A DNA stretch of 41,735 bases from Marivivens sp. (GTDB lineage: Bacteria > Pseudomonadota > Alphaproteobacteria > Rhodobacterales > Rhodobacteraceae), in NCBI GenBank assembly GCA_030827165.1, contig JAURFB010000015.1:1-41735 (forward strand), read 5' to 3'. Shown piece after piece: positions 16,754 to 25,811 of the stretch (its first letter is position 1; each line of letters starts with the position of its first letter). A model generated the notes under the pieces. That model worked only from the letters and a program-made list of their open reading frames with translations. It made no database searches and was not told the DNA's origin. Position numbers and translations under genes: made by a program.

Positions 16754-16868
16754 GTCGCGTTCCATTTTGTTCGCAGTTTCCGGGCTATGTATCCGCTTCC
16801 AGAGGGGTCTTGCAAGCTGTAGTGGCGCGACTTATTGCCCATTTTGATGATTGCAGGGGAGAAACGCC

Positions 16869-17717
16869 ATGTCGGCACGGATCGCATTTCAGGGAGAGCC
16901 CGGAGCCTACGGCCATCAGGCTTGCATCGAAGCACGCCCTGACTTCGACCCTCTGCCTTGCGCCACTTTCGAAGACGCCATCGAGGCTGTTCGCAAGGGT
17001 GACGCCGAACTTGGGATGATCGGCGTCGAGAATTCGACCTACGGGCGCGTCGCCGACGTGCACCAATTGCTTCCCGACAGTGGGCTTCACATCGTCGACG
17101 AAGCCTTTGTGCGGGTGCATATCAACGCGCTCGGCATTCCGGGCTCCAGACTAGCGGACCTCAAGCGGGTGCGAAGCATGTCCATTCTTCTGGGGCAGGC
17201 GAGAGAGTTTATCCGTGACAACAACCTGCACACGCTAAACTGGTCCGACAATGCCGCCGCCGCCCGCGAGATCGCTGCGCTTGGCGACCCCGCAGAGGGC
17301 GCCCTTGCGTCCGAGATTGCCGCCAAGATCTATGGCCTCGATATTCTGGCGCGGCACGTCGAAGATCACGACCGCAACACCACCCGCTTCCTGATCATGG
17401 CCCGCGAGCCCGACCTCAAGCGCCGCGGCAAGTTCGGCATGATGACCAGTTTCGTGTTCCGCGTCCGCAACATCCCCGCCGCGCTTTATAAGGCGATGGG
17501 CGGTTTTGCGACCAACGGGGTCAACATGACCAAGCTCGAAAGCTATATGGTTGGGGGCCATTTCACCGCGACGCAATTTTACGCCGAGATCGAGGGCCAC
17601 CCGGACGATCGTAATGTCCAGCTCGCCTTCGAAGAGCTGGACTATTTCACCGATCATCTGAAGCTTATGGGGGTCTATCCGGCCGCCGCCCGCCGGCACG
17701 AAAAAGTTCGCGACTAA
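16869..17717 (+). CDS. pheA: prephenate dehydratase
   Basis: It converts prephenate to phenylpyruvate for phenylalanine synthesis. The 282-aa protein is monofunctional (no chorismate mutase part). Its periplasmic-binding-like catalytic domain begins RIAFQGEPGAYGHQAC and contains GMIGVENSTYGRV and the catalytic Thr-Arg-Phe in NTTRFLIM. The ACT regulatory domain follows (FVFRVRNIPAALYKAMGG, then TKLESYM), which should bind Phe for feedback inhibition. The start at 16869 follows GGGGAG. Its stop abuts the stop of the convergent SRPBCC gene. Confidence 0.96.
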   Translation: MSARIAFQGEPGAYGHQACIEARPDFDPLPCATFEDAIEAVRKGDAELGMIGVENSTYGRVADVHQLLPDSGLHIVDEAFVRVHINALGIPGSRLADLKRVRSMSILLGQAREFIRDNNLHTLNWSDNAAAAREIAALGDPAEGALASEIAAKIYGLDILARHVEDHDRNTTRFLIMAREPDLKRRGKFGMMTSFVFRVRNIPAALYKAMGGFATNGVNMTKLESYMVGGHFTATQFYAEIEGHPDDRNVQLAFEELDYFTDHLKLMGVYPAAARRHEKVRD

Positions 17718-18167
17718 TCAGCCGCGGTAGCCTTCTTCAATCTCTTCGGCGATACCGGCGACACGGGTTTTGAACCGGCGCATGATGGTCATCTTGGCAA
17801 GCCGCAGCGACTGGACCATCAGGCGTGCCGACAATGTTTGCGGCACAAATTCGACCGCAATGCAAAGACGTGTCCGGTTTCGCGAAAGCGCGATCAGCTC
17901 GACAATCGTCTGACCCGCAAGGCCGCCTGAGGAAAAACTCGCTACGAGCAGGCTTGGGCTTTCGACCTTTTCCAAAGTGACCAGCGCATTTCGGGCCCCG
18001 CCGCGAAACGTAAATGCAAGGGCCCATGTTGTCTTGCCCTCAACCACGTTTCGGACAACTTCAACCCCGCGCCGCATCGCCGACCGTTCGAGAAGTGCAA
18101 AATCCCCCACTCTGTCAAAGACATGGTCGATCGGTGCTTCGATATCTTCGCGAGCGCTAAGTTTCAT
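17718..18167 (-). CDS. SRPBCC (START-like) family protein
   Basis: The 149-aa protein starts KLSAREDIEAPIDHVFDRVGDF, a typical SRPBCC/polyketide-cyclase-like beginning, then alternating beta strands (WALAFTFRGG, LVASFSSGG) and a C-terminal amphipathic helix. Such proteins form a hydrophobic cavity for small ligands. Function is unknown. It lies 35 bp after nudC on the same strand and its stop directly abuts that of pheA with no spacer. Confidence 0.8.
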   Translation of the reverse strand: MKLSAREDIEAPIDHVFDRVGDFALLERSAMRRGVEVVRNVVEGKTTWALAFTFRGGARNALVTLEKVESPSLLVASFSSGGLAGQTIVELIALSRNRTRLCIAVEFVPQTLSARLMVQSLRLAKMTIMRRFKTRVAGIAEEIEEGYRG

Positions 18168-18202
18168 GTGCCTGCATTCCGGTTTTTCCGCACTGTTTTA
18201 GG

Positions 18203-19171
18203 TCAATCGCTGCGGTCTGCAAGCCAATCGAGCAAAAGCGCGTGAGCGATTGATCCCCGGCGCGAAGGGCGGATGACCGGATGCAGACCGGCAAACACAT
18301 CAACCAGCGTCTCGCGGCTCACCCATAGGGCATTCTCGAGCTCGACGGGATCGAGGGTGATTTCGTGGCTCAAGGCCTCCGCCCGACAGCCAATCATCAA
18401 AGAGCTTGGATAGGGCCAGGGCTGGCTGGCCATGAGCCCTACATCTCCGATCTTGACCCCCGTCTCTTCGAAAACCTCGCGTCGGATCGCGGCCTCGATC
18501 GTCTCGCCTGGTTCCATGAAACCGGCAAGCAAGGAATACATCCCCTCGGGCCAACCGGGCGACCGCCCGAGAAGAACCGAATTGCCAAGCGTCACCAGCA
18601 TGATCACGACCAGATCGGTCCGCGGAAAGTGCATGGCGCCACAGGTCGGACATTTCCGCTGCCAGCCAGATTGAATGCTTTGGCTCTCCGCCCCGCAGGC
18701 CGAACAGAAGCGATGGCTCGCGTGCCAAACCAAGAGGCTTTTCGCCGTCGCCGCCAATTCGGCGTCAAGCGGCGAAAGGCGGGTCATCACCGCTCTGAGA
18801 TCGCAGAACAGATGATCGGGCGGCAGATCGGGATGGGAATACTCGTTGAGATCAAAGATGCCTGTGGCTTCTTCGCCCAAGGTATCGGGAACCCACTTGG
18901 AAAGTTCGCAGGCGAAATAGGCCTTTCCCTCGGACATCCCAAGAAAGATCGGAGGTAACTCTGCGTCTTTCAGCACGGGATGGCCTTCGGGCAGGAGTGC
19001 GAGCCGGTGTTTCTGTGCGCCGCAAACCAGAGGGCGACCACGCCAGAGGACAAGAAAGCGCCCGCCATCGCTCGCGGCGAGGCTATGAAGGTCGTCCGTC
19101 TTTCCGCGAAGATGGGCGCTGCGATCCAGACTGGCGCCGACAAAGGCAATTCGTGAGAGAGCATTTTCCAT
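18203..19171 (-). CDS. nudC: NAD(+) diphosphatase (NADH pyrophosphatase)
   Basis: This Nudix hydrolase cleaves NAD(H) to NMN(H) and AMP and can remove NAD caps from RNA. The 322-aa product has a zinc ribbon (CSACG and CPTCG), the Nudix box GFMEPGET...REVFEETG with conserved Glu residues, and the NudC-specific tail motif SQPWPYPSS. Start is set at 19171 (MENALSRIAF); the frame also has ATGs at 19210-19213. It is divergent from the nucleotidase gene, another nucleotide-recycling enzyme. Confidence 0.94.
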   Translation of the reverse strand: MENALSRIAFVGASLDRSAHLRGKTDDLHSLAASDGGRFLVLWRGRPLVCGAQKHRLALLPEGHPVLKDAELPPIFLGMSEGKAYFACELSKWVPDTLGEEATGIFDLNEYSHPDLPPDHLFCDLRAVMTRLSPLDAELAATAKSLLVWHASHRFCSACGAESQSIQSGWQRKCPTCGAMHFPRTDLVVIMLVTLGNSVLLGRSPGWPEGMYSLLAGFMEPGETIEAAIRREVFEETGVKIGDVGLMASQPWPYPSSLMIGCRAEALSHEITLDPVELENALWVSRETLVDVFAGLHPVIRPSRRGSIAHALLLDWLADRSD

Positions 19172-19248
19172 GTGGCAGAACTGGCATGGCCGATGGGCTT
19201 TTTCAAACATCAAGAACAGAACCGCTGGAAATAGCCAAAACTCTTCCT

Positions 19249-21087
19249 ATGGTTGTATTGAACATCGGGAGGCTGAGCAGCAGGTTGGACCAAGAAGAAC
19301 CGAGAGAAGACACAACCTTCAGCATGCAGATTCTTGCGACAACGGATCTGCATATGCGGCTATTTCCCTTTGATTATCTCCGCGACAGGCCAAGCGGCGC
19401 GGGTGATCTGGCCACCCTCGCGACATTGATCGACAGGTTGAGGGCCGAGAATCACAATACCTTGCTGGTCGACAACGGCGACTTTCTGCAGGGAACCCCA
19501 ATGGCTGATGTGGTCGCCGAGGGCATCTCTGACGCTGTAGCGGCGTTCCATCCCGCCATCGCCGCGATGAATATTGCCGAATATGATGCGGCCGGGATCG
19601 GCAATCACGAATTCGACTATGGCCCGACAGTCTTGCGGGCCGCTTTGTCCTGCGCCAACTTCCCGTTTCTCTGTGCCAATTTGGGGATGACCGGCCGGGT
19701 GCAAGATCGCCTACCAAACCTCAAGAAGGAGGTCATTCTGGAGCGGACCTTTCACGGCGCGGCGGGACAGAGGATTGCCCTGCGCGTCGGCATTCTCGGC
19801 CTCACCCCTCCGGGCGCGGGCTCTGCCGAAAACGTCGCCGACGACATGGTCATTGCTGCCAAAGCCGCCGTCCGGCGCCTTCGCGAAGGCGCGGCTGACA
19901 TCATTCTGGCCCTGTGCCATTCGGGTATGCCCGCGTCTGGTGCCTCCAGACAGGATGCGATTCTCAGGATCGCCTCGATTGAAGGGATCGACGCAATTGT
20001 CGGCGGTCATACTCACCAGCCCTTTCCCGGGCACCAATGCGACCCCTTGCCAGAGGTCGACGCGACCACCGGTCACATCTGCGGCAAACCGGCGGTCGCG
20101 CCGGGCGCCTTTGGCAGCCAGCTTGGGAGGATCGTGCTTGATGTGGGTCGAGAAGGCCGCCGTTGGCGGGTTGCGGCCTCGAAGGTCGATCTGCTTTCGC
20201 CGACGCCATCCGACGTGGCTGCGCACCCCGCGATCGTCAGAGAGCTCGACACCATCCATCAGGCGACACGCCAAGCCTGCAATCAGATTGTCGGCAAGAC
20301 CCTTTCGCTGCTGCATAGTCTGACACCGCTTCTGACGCCGGATCCGTGCCTTTCCCTGCTGGCCCGCGCGCAGTCGCGTTCTGTTTCGGAACGACTTCTC
20401 GGCTCTCCGTGGGCCGATCTGCCGCTCTTGTCTGCCGTCGCCCCCCGTCAGAGCCCCATCAAGATCGAGACGGGCTGCATTCGCCGACGGCAGGTGTTTG
20501 AATTGGTGCCCTTTCCAGACCGCTGCTGTGCGATCGTTGCGACAGCGTCTCAACTGCGGCGCTGGCTGGCGCGCGCGGCATCGGTATTCGTTTCCGTCCA
20601 GCCCGGCGTTCGGCTTCAGCCTTTGATCGACCCGGGCAAGCCCGGCTATACCTTCGACATACTCTATGGCCTTACCTACCGGATCAATCTCGCACCCGGA
20701 CTGCCGCGAATCGCCGACCTACGCTATCGAGGGATCGAGGTTTCCGACGAGGACAGTTTCGTCGTTGCACTCAGCAGCCACAGGCTGGGGGAAGGCAGCT
20801 CCGATCTTTTCGGCGGCTGTCCGGTCGTCTCCGAGAACGGCGATCTTCTGTCGACGGCGATTCAAAACCACTTGGGAGAAGGGCCGTTGACTGCCGACAA
20901 TCCGCCGGTCTGGCGCTTTGTGCCCCAGCCCGCAACCTCGGCCTGGATCGAAGCGGACGAAGCCATCCTGCCCGATCTTACCAAAGACGGCCCCCTGCGA
21001 CCCGTCGGTCAGGCTCGTCAAGGGATCCAACGGTTCGAGGTGGATCTATCGGACCGATCCCAACACTTTGCCCCGGCCGCCAACTAG
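19249..21087 (+). CDS. 2',3'-cyclic-nucleotide phosphodiesterase/3'-(5'-)nucleotidase family protein
   Basis: A metallophosphatase of the CpdB/UshA group. Metal-site motifs are in order: TTDLHMRLFPFDY, DNGDFLQGTP, GIGNHEFDYG, then ALCHSG and GGHTHQPFPG. A C-terminal 5'-nucleotidase-type substrate domain follows from about residue 340 (LLTPDPCLSLLARAQ, FELVPFPD). The start is uncertain: ATG 19249 gives 612 aa, ATG 19324 gives 587 aa starting MQILATTDLHM. Neither has an obvious signal peptide, though classic CpdB is periplasmic, so this copy may be cytoplasmic. It is the last protein gene before the 4.5S RNA. Confidence 0.88.
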   Translation: MVVLNIGRLSSRLDQEEPREDTTFSMQILATTDLHMRLFPFDYLRDRPSGAGDLATLATLIDRLRAENHNTLLVDNGDFLQGTPMADVVAEGISDAVAAFHPAIAAMNIAEYDAAGIGNHEFDYGPTVLRAALSCANFPFLCANLGMTGRVQDRLPNLKKEVILERTFHGAAGQRIALRVGILGLTPPGAGSAENVADDMVIAAKAAVRRLREGAADIILALCHSGMPASGASRQDAILRIASIEGIDAIVGGHTHQPFPGHQCDPLPEVDATTGHICGKPAVAPGAFGSQLGRIVLDVGREGRRWRVAASKVDLLSPTPSDVAAHPAIVRELDTIHQATRQACNQIVGKTLSLLHSLTPLLTPDPCLSLLARAQSRSVSERLLGSPWADLPLLSAVAPRQSPIKIETGCIRRRQVFELVPFPDRCCAIVATASQLRRWLARAASVFVSVQPGVRLQPLIDPGKPGYTFDILYGLTYRINLAPGLPRIADLRYRGIEVSDEDSFVVALSSHRLGEGSSDLFGGCPVVSENGDLLSTAIQNHLGEGPLTADNPPVWRFVPQPATSAWIEADEAILPDLTKDGPLRPVGQARQGIQRFEVDLSDRSQHFAPAAN

Positions 21088-21124
21088 CCTTGAACCCCGC
21101 CGCCGCCGCCGCTATATGACCCCC

Positions 21125-21219
21125 GAGAGGTTGGCGCGGGCGAGCGCCTCGCCAACCCGGTCAGGTCCGGAAGGAAGCAGCCGTAACGAGCCCCGCTTGG
21201 GTCGTTGTCCAGCCTCTCA
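21125..21219 (+). ncRNA. ffs: 4.5S RNA, small signal recognition particle RNA
   Basis: The SRP RNA scaffolds Ffh for co-translational targeting. The universal domain IV core GGTCAGGTCCGGAAGGAAGC is present at 21159-21178 with the GGAA tetraloop, followed by CAGCCGTAACGA. The ends pair: GAGAGGTTGG near 21125 with CCAGCCTCTC near 21209-21218. Length about 95 nt, the usual small bacterial type. It precedes the dnaX-ebfC-recR group, a common neighbour set. Confidence 0.95.
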
Positions 21220-21299
21220 CCTTTCCTCAAACCTCTTGGCAGGACTGCCCGTTTCGGGTTAGCTTGTCTTGTTGCCAGTCAGACGGAGGAGGACAATTC

Positions 21300-21335
21300 A
21301 TGGAGATTGCAACCCGCCTCCGGGCCGCCGCCTGA
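21300..21335 (+). CDS. possible leader peptide MEIATRLRAAA upstream of rsgA
   Basis: An 11-codon frame follows a very strong ribosome site (ACGGAGGAGGA) with the ATG at 21300 and TGA at 21333-21335. It lies 75 bp before the rsgA GTG, which itself has only a weak site. It could be a translated leader that couples or attenuates rsgA expression, or a leftover start region. The sequence shows only the frame and ribosome site. Confidence 0.4.
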   Translation: MEIATRLRAAA

Positions 21336-21410
21336 GGTCAGGCCGCCGCCCGTTGTGAACCGCTGCGCCATTTTCGGCGTTCTTTCACACGTTTCAAAAG
21401 GCACATCACA

Positions 21411-22439
21411 GTGACAGATCACGAACTTGCCGGCCTTGGATGGTCGGCGCATTTTGCTCGTCAGGTTCAATTAGGCGAGGCCGTGGCGCGGATCAGCGCC
21501 GTTCACCGCGACAGGCTTGAGGCGATTTCCCCTCAAGGCCTTTTGTCGCTCACGACACAGGAAGAAACAGGCCGGCTTGCCGTTGGCGACTGGGTTGTTC
21601 AAGACGGAGCAAGCGCGCTCAGACGGCTCGAGAGGCTGACCCTCATCGGCCGCCGCGCCGCCGGAGAAGAATCGAAAGGCCAGATCATCGCGGCCAATGT
21701 CGATATGCTGGGGATCGTTACCAGCTGCAATGCCGATTTCAATCCCGCGCGGCTGGAACGTTATCTGGCGATCTGCACGGCGGGCGGGGCCTTGCCGCTG
21801 ATCATCTTGACCAAAGCCGATCTCGCCGCCGATGCCGACGACTACAGGCAGAATGCCCAGCGCCTGTCGCCTCTGGCCATCGCCATCGCCATAAACGCCT
21901 GCGACGCCGAGGATGTGGCCCGGCTCGAACCCTGGTGCCGAAACGGGCAGACACTTGCTCTTGTCGGTTCTTCGGGTGTCGGCAAGACCACGATCCAGAA
22001 CAGTCTGACCGGCATCGCGGACGCGACCCAAGGCATCCGCGAGGACGACGCCAAGGGCCGGCACACAACCACCTCTCGTGTGCTCCGCCCGACGCTTGCT
22101 GGTGGCTGGCTGATCGACACGCCGGGAATGCGAGAGCTGCGCCTTGCGGATGTTGCCGAAGGGATCGAGCAGATCTTTTCCGATATCGCCGAGATGACAA
22201 CCGCCTGCCGTTTCAGCGATTGCCGGCACGAAACGGAACCGGGCTGCGCCATCCTTGCCGCAATGGAGGAAGGGCGCCTTGATCCGGCGCGGTATGCCCG
22301 TTGGCAAAAGCTGCAACGGGAGGACCAGCACAACACCGAAGCCGTTCACGAATCCCGTGCCCGTCATAGCCGCTTTGCAAAGCAGTCGAAGGCCGGACGG
22401 GAAAGATCCGAATTCAAGCGTCGGGGGTGGAAGGAATAG
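21411..22439 (+). CDS. rsgA: ribosome small-subunit-dependent GTPase A
   Basis: RsgA checks late 30S maturation. The 342-aa product has an N-terminal OB-like region, then a circularly permuted GTPase: G4 LTKADL first, then P-loop GSSGVGKTT, then G3 DTPGMREL. A C-terminal zinc site is formed by CRFSDCRHETEPGC, and a basic tail ends the protein (SRFAKQSKAGRERSEFKRRG). GTG start at 21411. Its last 26 bp overlap the end of the convergent phosphatase gene. Confidence 0.93.
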   Translation: MTDHELAGLGWSAHFARQVQLGEAVARISAVHRDRLEAISPQGLLSLTTQEETGRLAVGDWVVQDGASALRRLERLTLIGRRAAGEESKGQIIAANVDMLGIVTSCNADFNPARLERYLAICTAGGALPLIILTKADLAADADDYRQNAQRLSPLAIAIAINACDAEDVARLEPWCRNGQTLALVGSSGVGKTTIQNSLTGIADATQGIREDDAKGRHTTTSRVLRPTLAGGWLIDTPGMRELRLADVAEGIEQIFSDIAEMTTACRFSDCRHETEPGCAILAAMEEGRLDPARYARWQKLQREDQHNTEAVHESRARHSRFAKQSKAGRERSEFKRRGWKE

Positions 22440-22920
22440 GGACGCGGCGCGCCCAATCAAATTGCCCTTCGGTCTCGACGGCGCAGGGACGGACGCCGCG
22501 CAAACGGTAAAGCGCGGCCTCTGGCTCTTCTCCGAGCTCGACCATAAGCCGCAAGACGATCATCCCCGATCGTCCGCAGCCACCGTGGCAATGCACAAGC
22601 ACCTTGCCGCCGCCCACGAGAATCGAGCGCGCGACCAACGACAGGGCCGGCCAAGCCTCGTCGACCACGCCGCCCGGAGTGCCGAAATCGACGACCGGCA
22701 AATGTTCCCATGCGATTCCAAGGGCTGCAAGATCGTGGCCAAGCCCGCTTGCACCGCGACTTTCCATCTCGGACATGGTTGTCATGCTGATGACAAGGGC
22801 CGGATCCCATGCGACGAGTTGTGTGAAATCCAGGTCGAACCGGCCCCCCCTTCCGGGCAATGGCGCCAAGCCTATGCGCCCGCCACCCGCTTCGACTTCC
22901 CTGACCACAAACTCGGCCAT
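22414..22920 (-). CDS. dual-specificity/protein tyrosine phosphatase family protein
   Basis: The 168-aa protein carries the CX5R phosphatase signature HCHGGCGRSG, with the nucleophile Cys near residue 100 and an upstream general-acid region VVDFGTPGGV. Such enzymes remove phosphate from tyrosine, serine/threonine or other substrates. Start is set at 22920 because AAGGAG lies 6 nt upstream. It overlaps rsgA tail-to-tail by 26 bp and diverges from dnaX with a 72-bp gap. Substrate unknown. Confidence 0.85.
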   Translation of the reverse strand: MAEFVVREVEAGGGRIGLAPLPGRGGRFDLDFTQLVAWDPALVISMTTMSEMESRGASGLGHDLAALGIAWEHLPVVDFGTPGGVVDEAWPALSLVARSILVGGGKVLVHCHGGCGRSGMIVLRLMVELGEEPEAALYRLRGVRPCAVETEGQFDWARRVPIPSTPDA

Positions 22921-22992
22921 GCACACTCCTTCTCGGTGGACCTCGCCCTTCCCGCCCATTACCCTGCTCTGGAACATAGCCCAGAGATCCTA

Positions 22993-24753
22993 ATGTCCGA
23001 GACCACAGCCAAACCATATCAGGTTCTCGCCCGAAAGTATCGGCCCGAGACATTTGCCGATCTGGTCGGGCAGGACGCAATGGTCCGAACGCTGAAAAAC
23101 GCTTTTGCCGCCGACCGGATCGCGCAGGCCTTCATCATGACGGGCATTCGCGGCACCGGCAAAACCACCACCGCAAGGATCATCGCCAAGGGGATGAACT
23201 GCATCGGCCCCGATGGAAACGGCGGACCAACGACCGAGCCCTGCGGCCAGTGCGAACACTGTGTCGCGATCATGGAGGGCCGCCACGTCGATGTGATGGA
23301 GATGGACGCCGCCTCGCGCACCGGCGTGGGCGATATCCGCGAGATCATCGACAGCGTGCACTATCGTGCGGCATCGGCGCGCTTCAAGATCTACATCGTC
23401 GACGAGGTGCATATGCTCTCGACGAGCGCCTTCAACGCGCTGTTGAAAACGCTGGAAGAGCCGCCCGCCCACGTTAAATTCATCTTTGCCACGACCGAGA
23501 TCCGCAAGGTTCCGGTCACGGTCCTGTCGCGGTGCCAGCGGTTTGATCTGCGCCGGATCGAGCCCGAGGTGATGATTGCGCTTCTGCGCAAGATCGCCAC
23601 TTCGGAAGGCGCCGGGATAGCCGACGATGCCCTCGCCCTTATCACCCGTGCGGCCGAGGGATCGGCCCGCGATGCGACCTCGCTTCTCGATCAGGCAATC
23701 AGCCACGGCGCGGGAGAAACGACCGCCGATCAGGTTCGAGCCATGCTCGGGCTGGCCGATCGTGGGCGTGTTCTCGATCTTTTCGACATGATCCTCAAGG
23801 GCGAAGCCGCCGCGGCGCTGACCGAACTTTCGAGCCAATATGCCGACGGCGCCGACCCGATGGCGATCCTGCGGGATCTGGCCGAGATCGCCCATTGGGT
23901 TTCGGTGATCAAGATCACGCCCGAGGCCGCCGATGATCCGACCATCTCTCCCGACGAGCGGAGCCGCGGGCAGGCGATGGCCGCCGCCATCTCCATGCGG
24001 GTTCTGACACGGCTGTGGCAGATGTTGCTCAAGGCGCTTGAAGAGGTCGCGCTCGCGCCGAACGCAATGATGGCCGCCGAGATGGCGGTGATCCGACTGA
24101 CCCATGTGGCCGACCTGCCCACGCCGGACGAGCTGGTTCGCAAGCTTCAGGACGCGACGCCCCCGCCCTCCGGCCCCGTTGGCGGAGGCCGCGCGCCGCA
24201 GGCGGGCAGCGCCAGCACCTACGCCCGCGCCCATACACCCGCACCCACCCATAGCGGGCCGAGCGGCCCCTCGGCCCACGAGGCGCAGGCGGCGGCTGCC
24301 CTCGCCGAGGATGCGCTCGCCCGCTATGCCCGCTTTGAAGACGTGGTCGAACTGATCCGCGCCCATCGCGACGTGAAGCTTCTGGTCGAGGTGGAAACCG
24401 GCATCCGCCTTGCCCGCTATCAACCGGGGCGGATCGAGTTTGAGCCAGCCCCCGGCGCGCCCAGCGACCTTGCCCCGCGCCTTGGCGCACGGCTTCAGGC
24501 CTGGACCGGCAACCGCTGGGCCGTGACCCTCGTCAATTCCGGCGGCGCGGAGACCATCGCCGAGCTTCGCGATGCCGAGGCGATCGCCCTCAAGGCCGAG
24601 GCGGCAAGCCATCCTCTGGTGCAAGCCGTCCTTCACGCCTTTCCGAAATCGAAGATCACCGAAGTCCGGACCGCCGCTGAGCAGGCGCAAACCGCGCTGA
24701 CCGAGGCGCTGCCGGAGGTCGAAGACGAATTGGATCCTTTCGAAGAAGACTGA
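22993..24753 (+). CDS. dnaX: DNA polymerase III subunit tau/gamma
   Basis: The clamp-loader ATPase that loads the beta clamp and, as tau, links polymerase cores. The 586-aa product has YQVLARKYRPETFADLVGQ, Walker A GIRGTGKTTTAR, a zinc module (CIGP...CGQCEHC), Walker B DEVHML, and sensor/SRC motif LSRCQRFDLRR. Domain III follows, then an Ala/Pro-rich linker (about 385-450) and a C-terminal tau part. Start at 22993 (MSETTAKPYQ) is chosen; the frame open further upstream is chance. I saw no E. coli-like A-AAA-AAG slip site followed by a hairpin in the linker, so gamma may not arise by frameshift. First of dnaX-ebfC-recR. Confidence 0.97.
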   Translation: MSETTAKPYQVLARKYRPETFADLVGQDAMVRTLKNAFAADRIAQAFIMTGIRGTGKTTTARIIAKGMNCIGPDGNGGPTTEPCGQCEHCVAIMEGRHVDVMEMDAASRTGVGDIREIIDSVHYRAASARFKIYIVDEVHMLSTSAFNALLKTLEEPPAHVKFIFATTEIRKVPVTVLSRCQRFDLRRIEPEVMIALLRKIATSEGAGIADDALALITRAAEGSARDATSLLDQAISHGAGETTADQVRAMLGLADRGRVLDLFDMILKGEAAAALTELSSQYADGADPMAILRDLAEIAHWVSVIKITPEAADDPTISPDERSRGQAMAAAISMRVLTRLWQMLLKALEEVALAPNAMMAAEMAVIRLTHVADLPTPDELVRKLQDATPPPSGPVGGGRAPQAGSASTYARAHTPAPTHSGPSGPSAHEAQAAAALAEDALARYARFEDVVELIRAHRDVKLLVEVETGIRLARYQPGRIEFEPAPGAPSDLAPRLGARLQAWTGNRWAVTLVNSGGAETIAELRDAEAIALKAEAASHPLVQAVLHAFPKSKITEVRTAAEQAQTALTEALPEVEDELDPFEED

Positions 24754-24811
24754 CCCTTGCCCCCCATGCCCCGCGGCCATATCTGGAGCGGGAACAACCA
24801 AGGAGACCCCG

Positions 24812-25156
24812 ATGCTCAAAGGTCTAGGCGGCCTCGGCGATATGGCCAAAATGATGAAGGCCGCGCAGGAAATGCAGGGCAAGATCGCCCAGCTTCAGGA
24901 AGACATGGCCAATATCATGGTCGAGGGCGAGGCCGGGGCCGGCCTTGTAAAGGCCACAGCCACCGCCAAGGGCGAACTGAAAGCGCTCAATATCGATCCG
25001 TCGATCTTTTCATCGGACGACAAGGAAATGGTCGAGGACCTGATCCTCGCCGCCGTCAAGGATGCGCAAGCCAAGGCCACAGACCGCGCCGCCGAAGAGA
25101 TGCAGAAACTGACCGACGGCCTTGGCCTTCCGCCGGGCATGAAGATGCCCTTCTAG
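24812..25156 (+). CDS. YbaB/EbfC family nucleoid-associated protein
   Basis: This small DNA-binding dimer (114 aa) starts [24 protein letters not shown], with the typical N-terminal amphipathic helix, then [20 protein letters not shown] and the C-terminal helix ending LPPGMKMPF. An AAGGAG site precedes the ATG. It sits between dnaX and recR (7 bp to recR), the classic order, so it is probably co-transcribed with recR. Confidence 0.95.
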   Translation: MLKGLGGLGDMAKMMKAAQEMQGKIAQLQEDMANIMVEGEAGAGLVKATATAKGELKALNIDPSIFSSDDKEMVEDLILAAVKDAQAKATDRAAEEMQKLTDGLGLPPGMKMPF

Positions 25157-25163
25157 GCCGGGA

Positions 25164-25757
25164 ATGACCCAAGGCACCCCCGATATCGAGGCGCTGATCG
25201 AGCTGATGGCCCGGCTTCCGGGCCTCGGGCCGCGATCGGCGCGGCGGGCGGTGCTGCATCTCATCAAGAAACGCACAGTTCAGCTTCTTCCCTTGGCCGA
25301 GGCGCTCCACAAAGTCGGCACGACCGCCCGCGAATGTGCGCGCTGCGGCAATATCGGCAGGGGCGATCTGTGCGATATCTGCGCGGACTCTCGCCGCGCC
25401 AACGGCGAAATCTGCGTTGTCGAGGATGTGGCCGATCTTTGGGCGATGGAACGGTCAGGCGTGTTCAAGGGGCGCTATCACGTTCTGGGCGGCACGCTCT
25501 CGGCGCTCGACGCGGTCGGCCCCGACGAGCTGCGAATCCCCCGCCTTCTTGATCGGATTGCCGAGGAAAACGTCTCGGAGGTGATCCTCGCCCTTGGCGC
25601 CACCATCGACGGCCAGACCACCGCACATTATATCGCCGACCAGCTTCCCGAGCTGCGCGTCACTTCGCTGGCGCAGGGCGTGCCGGTCGGCGGCGAGCTC
25701 GATTATCTCGACGACGGAACGATCAGCGCCGCGCTCAAGGCCCGCAGAGCTCTCTAG
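25164..25757 (+). CDS. recR: recombination mediator protein RecR
   Basis: RecR with RecF/RecO loads RecA at gaps. The 197-aa protein has an N-terminal helix-hairpin-helix ([19 protein letters not shown]), a zinc finger [16 protein letters not shown], a Toprim domain with [27 protein letters not shown], and a C-terminal region [11 protein letters not shown]. It follows ebfC by 7 bp and ends at a strong terminator. Confidence 0.97.
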   Translation: MTQGTPDIEALIELMARLPGLGPRSARRAVLHLIKKRTVQLLPLAEALHKVGTTARECARCGNIGRGDLCDICADSRRANGEICVVEDVADLWAMERSGVFKGRYHVLGGTLSALDAVGPDELRIPRLLDRIAEENVSEVILALGATIDGQTTAHYIADQLPELRVTSLAQGVPVGGELDYLDDGTISAALKARRAL

Positions 25758-25764
25758 AAACGCA

Positions 25765-25790
25765 AAACCCCGGCACGATGGCCGGGGTTT
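25765..25790. terminator. bidirectional terminator between recR and trcR
   Basis: A perfect 10-bp stem AAACCCCGGC/GCCGGGGTTT with loop ACGATG lies 8 bp after the recR stop and 22 bp before the trcR stop on the other strand. Short T/A runs lie on both sides, so it can serve both convergent genes. Confidence 0.85.
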
Positions 25791-25811
25791 CGGGGCTGTT
25801 TGGGCGACAAC

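Noticed and set aside
23092-23104. GAAAAAC stretch in dnaX as a frameshift site for gamma
   Set aside because: Far too early in the gene to give a gamma product, and no suitable A-AAA-AAG site with hairpin was seen in the linker.
22990-24882. 630-aa minus-strand frame
   Set aside because: Antisense to dnaX over its full length and without domains.
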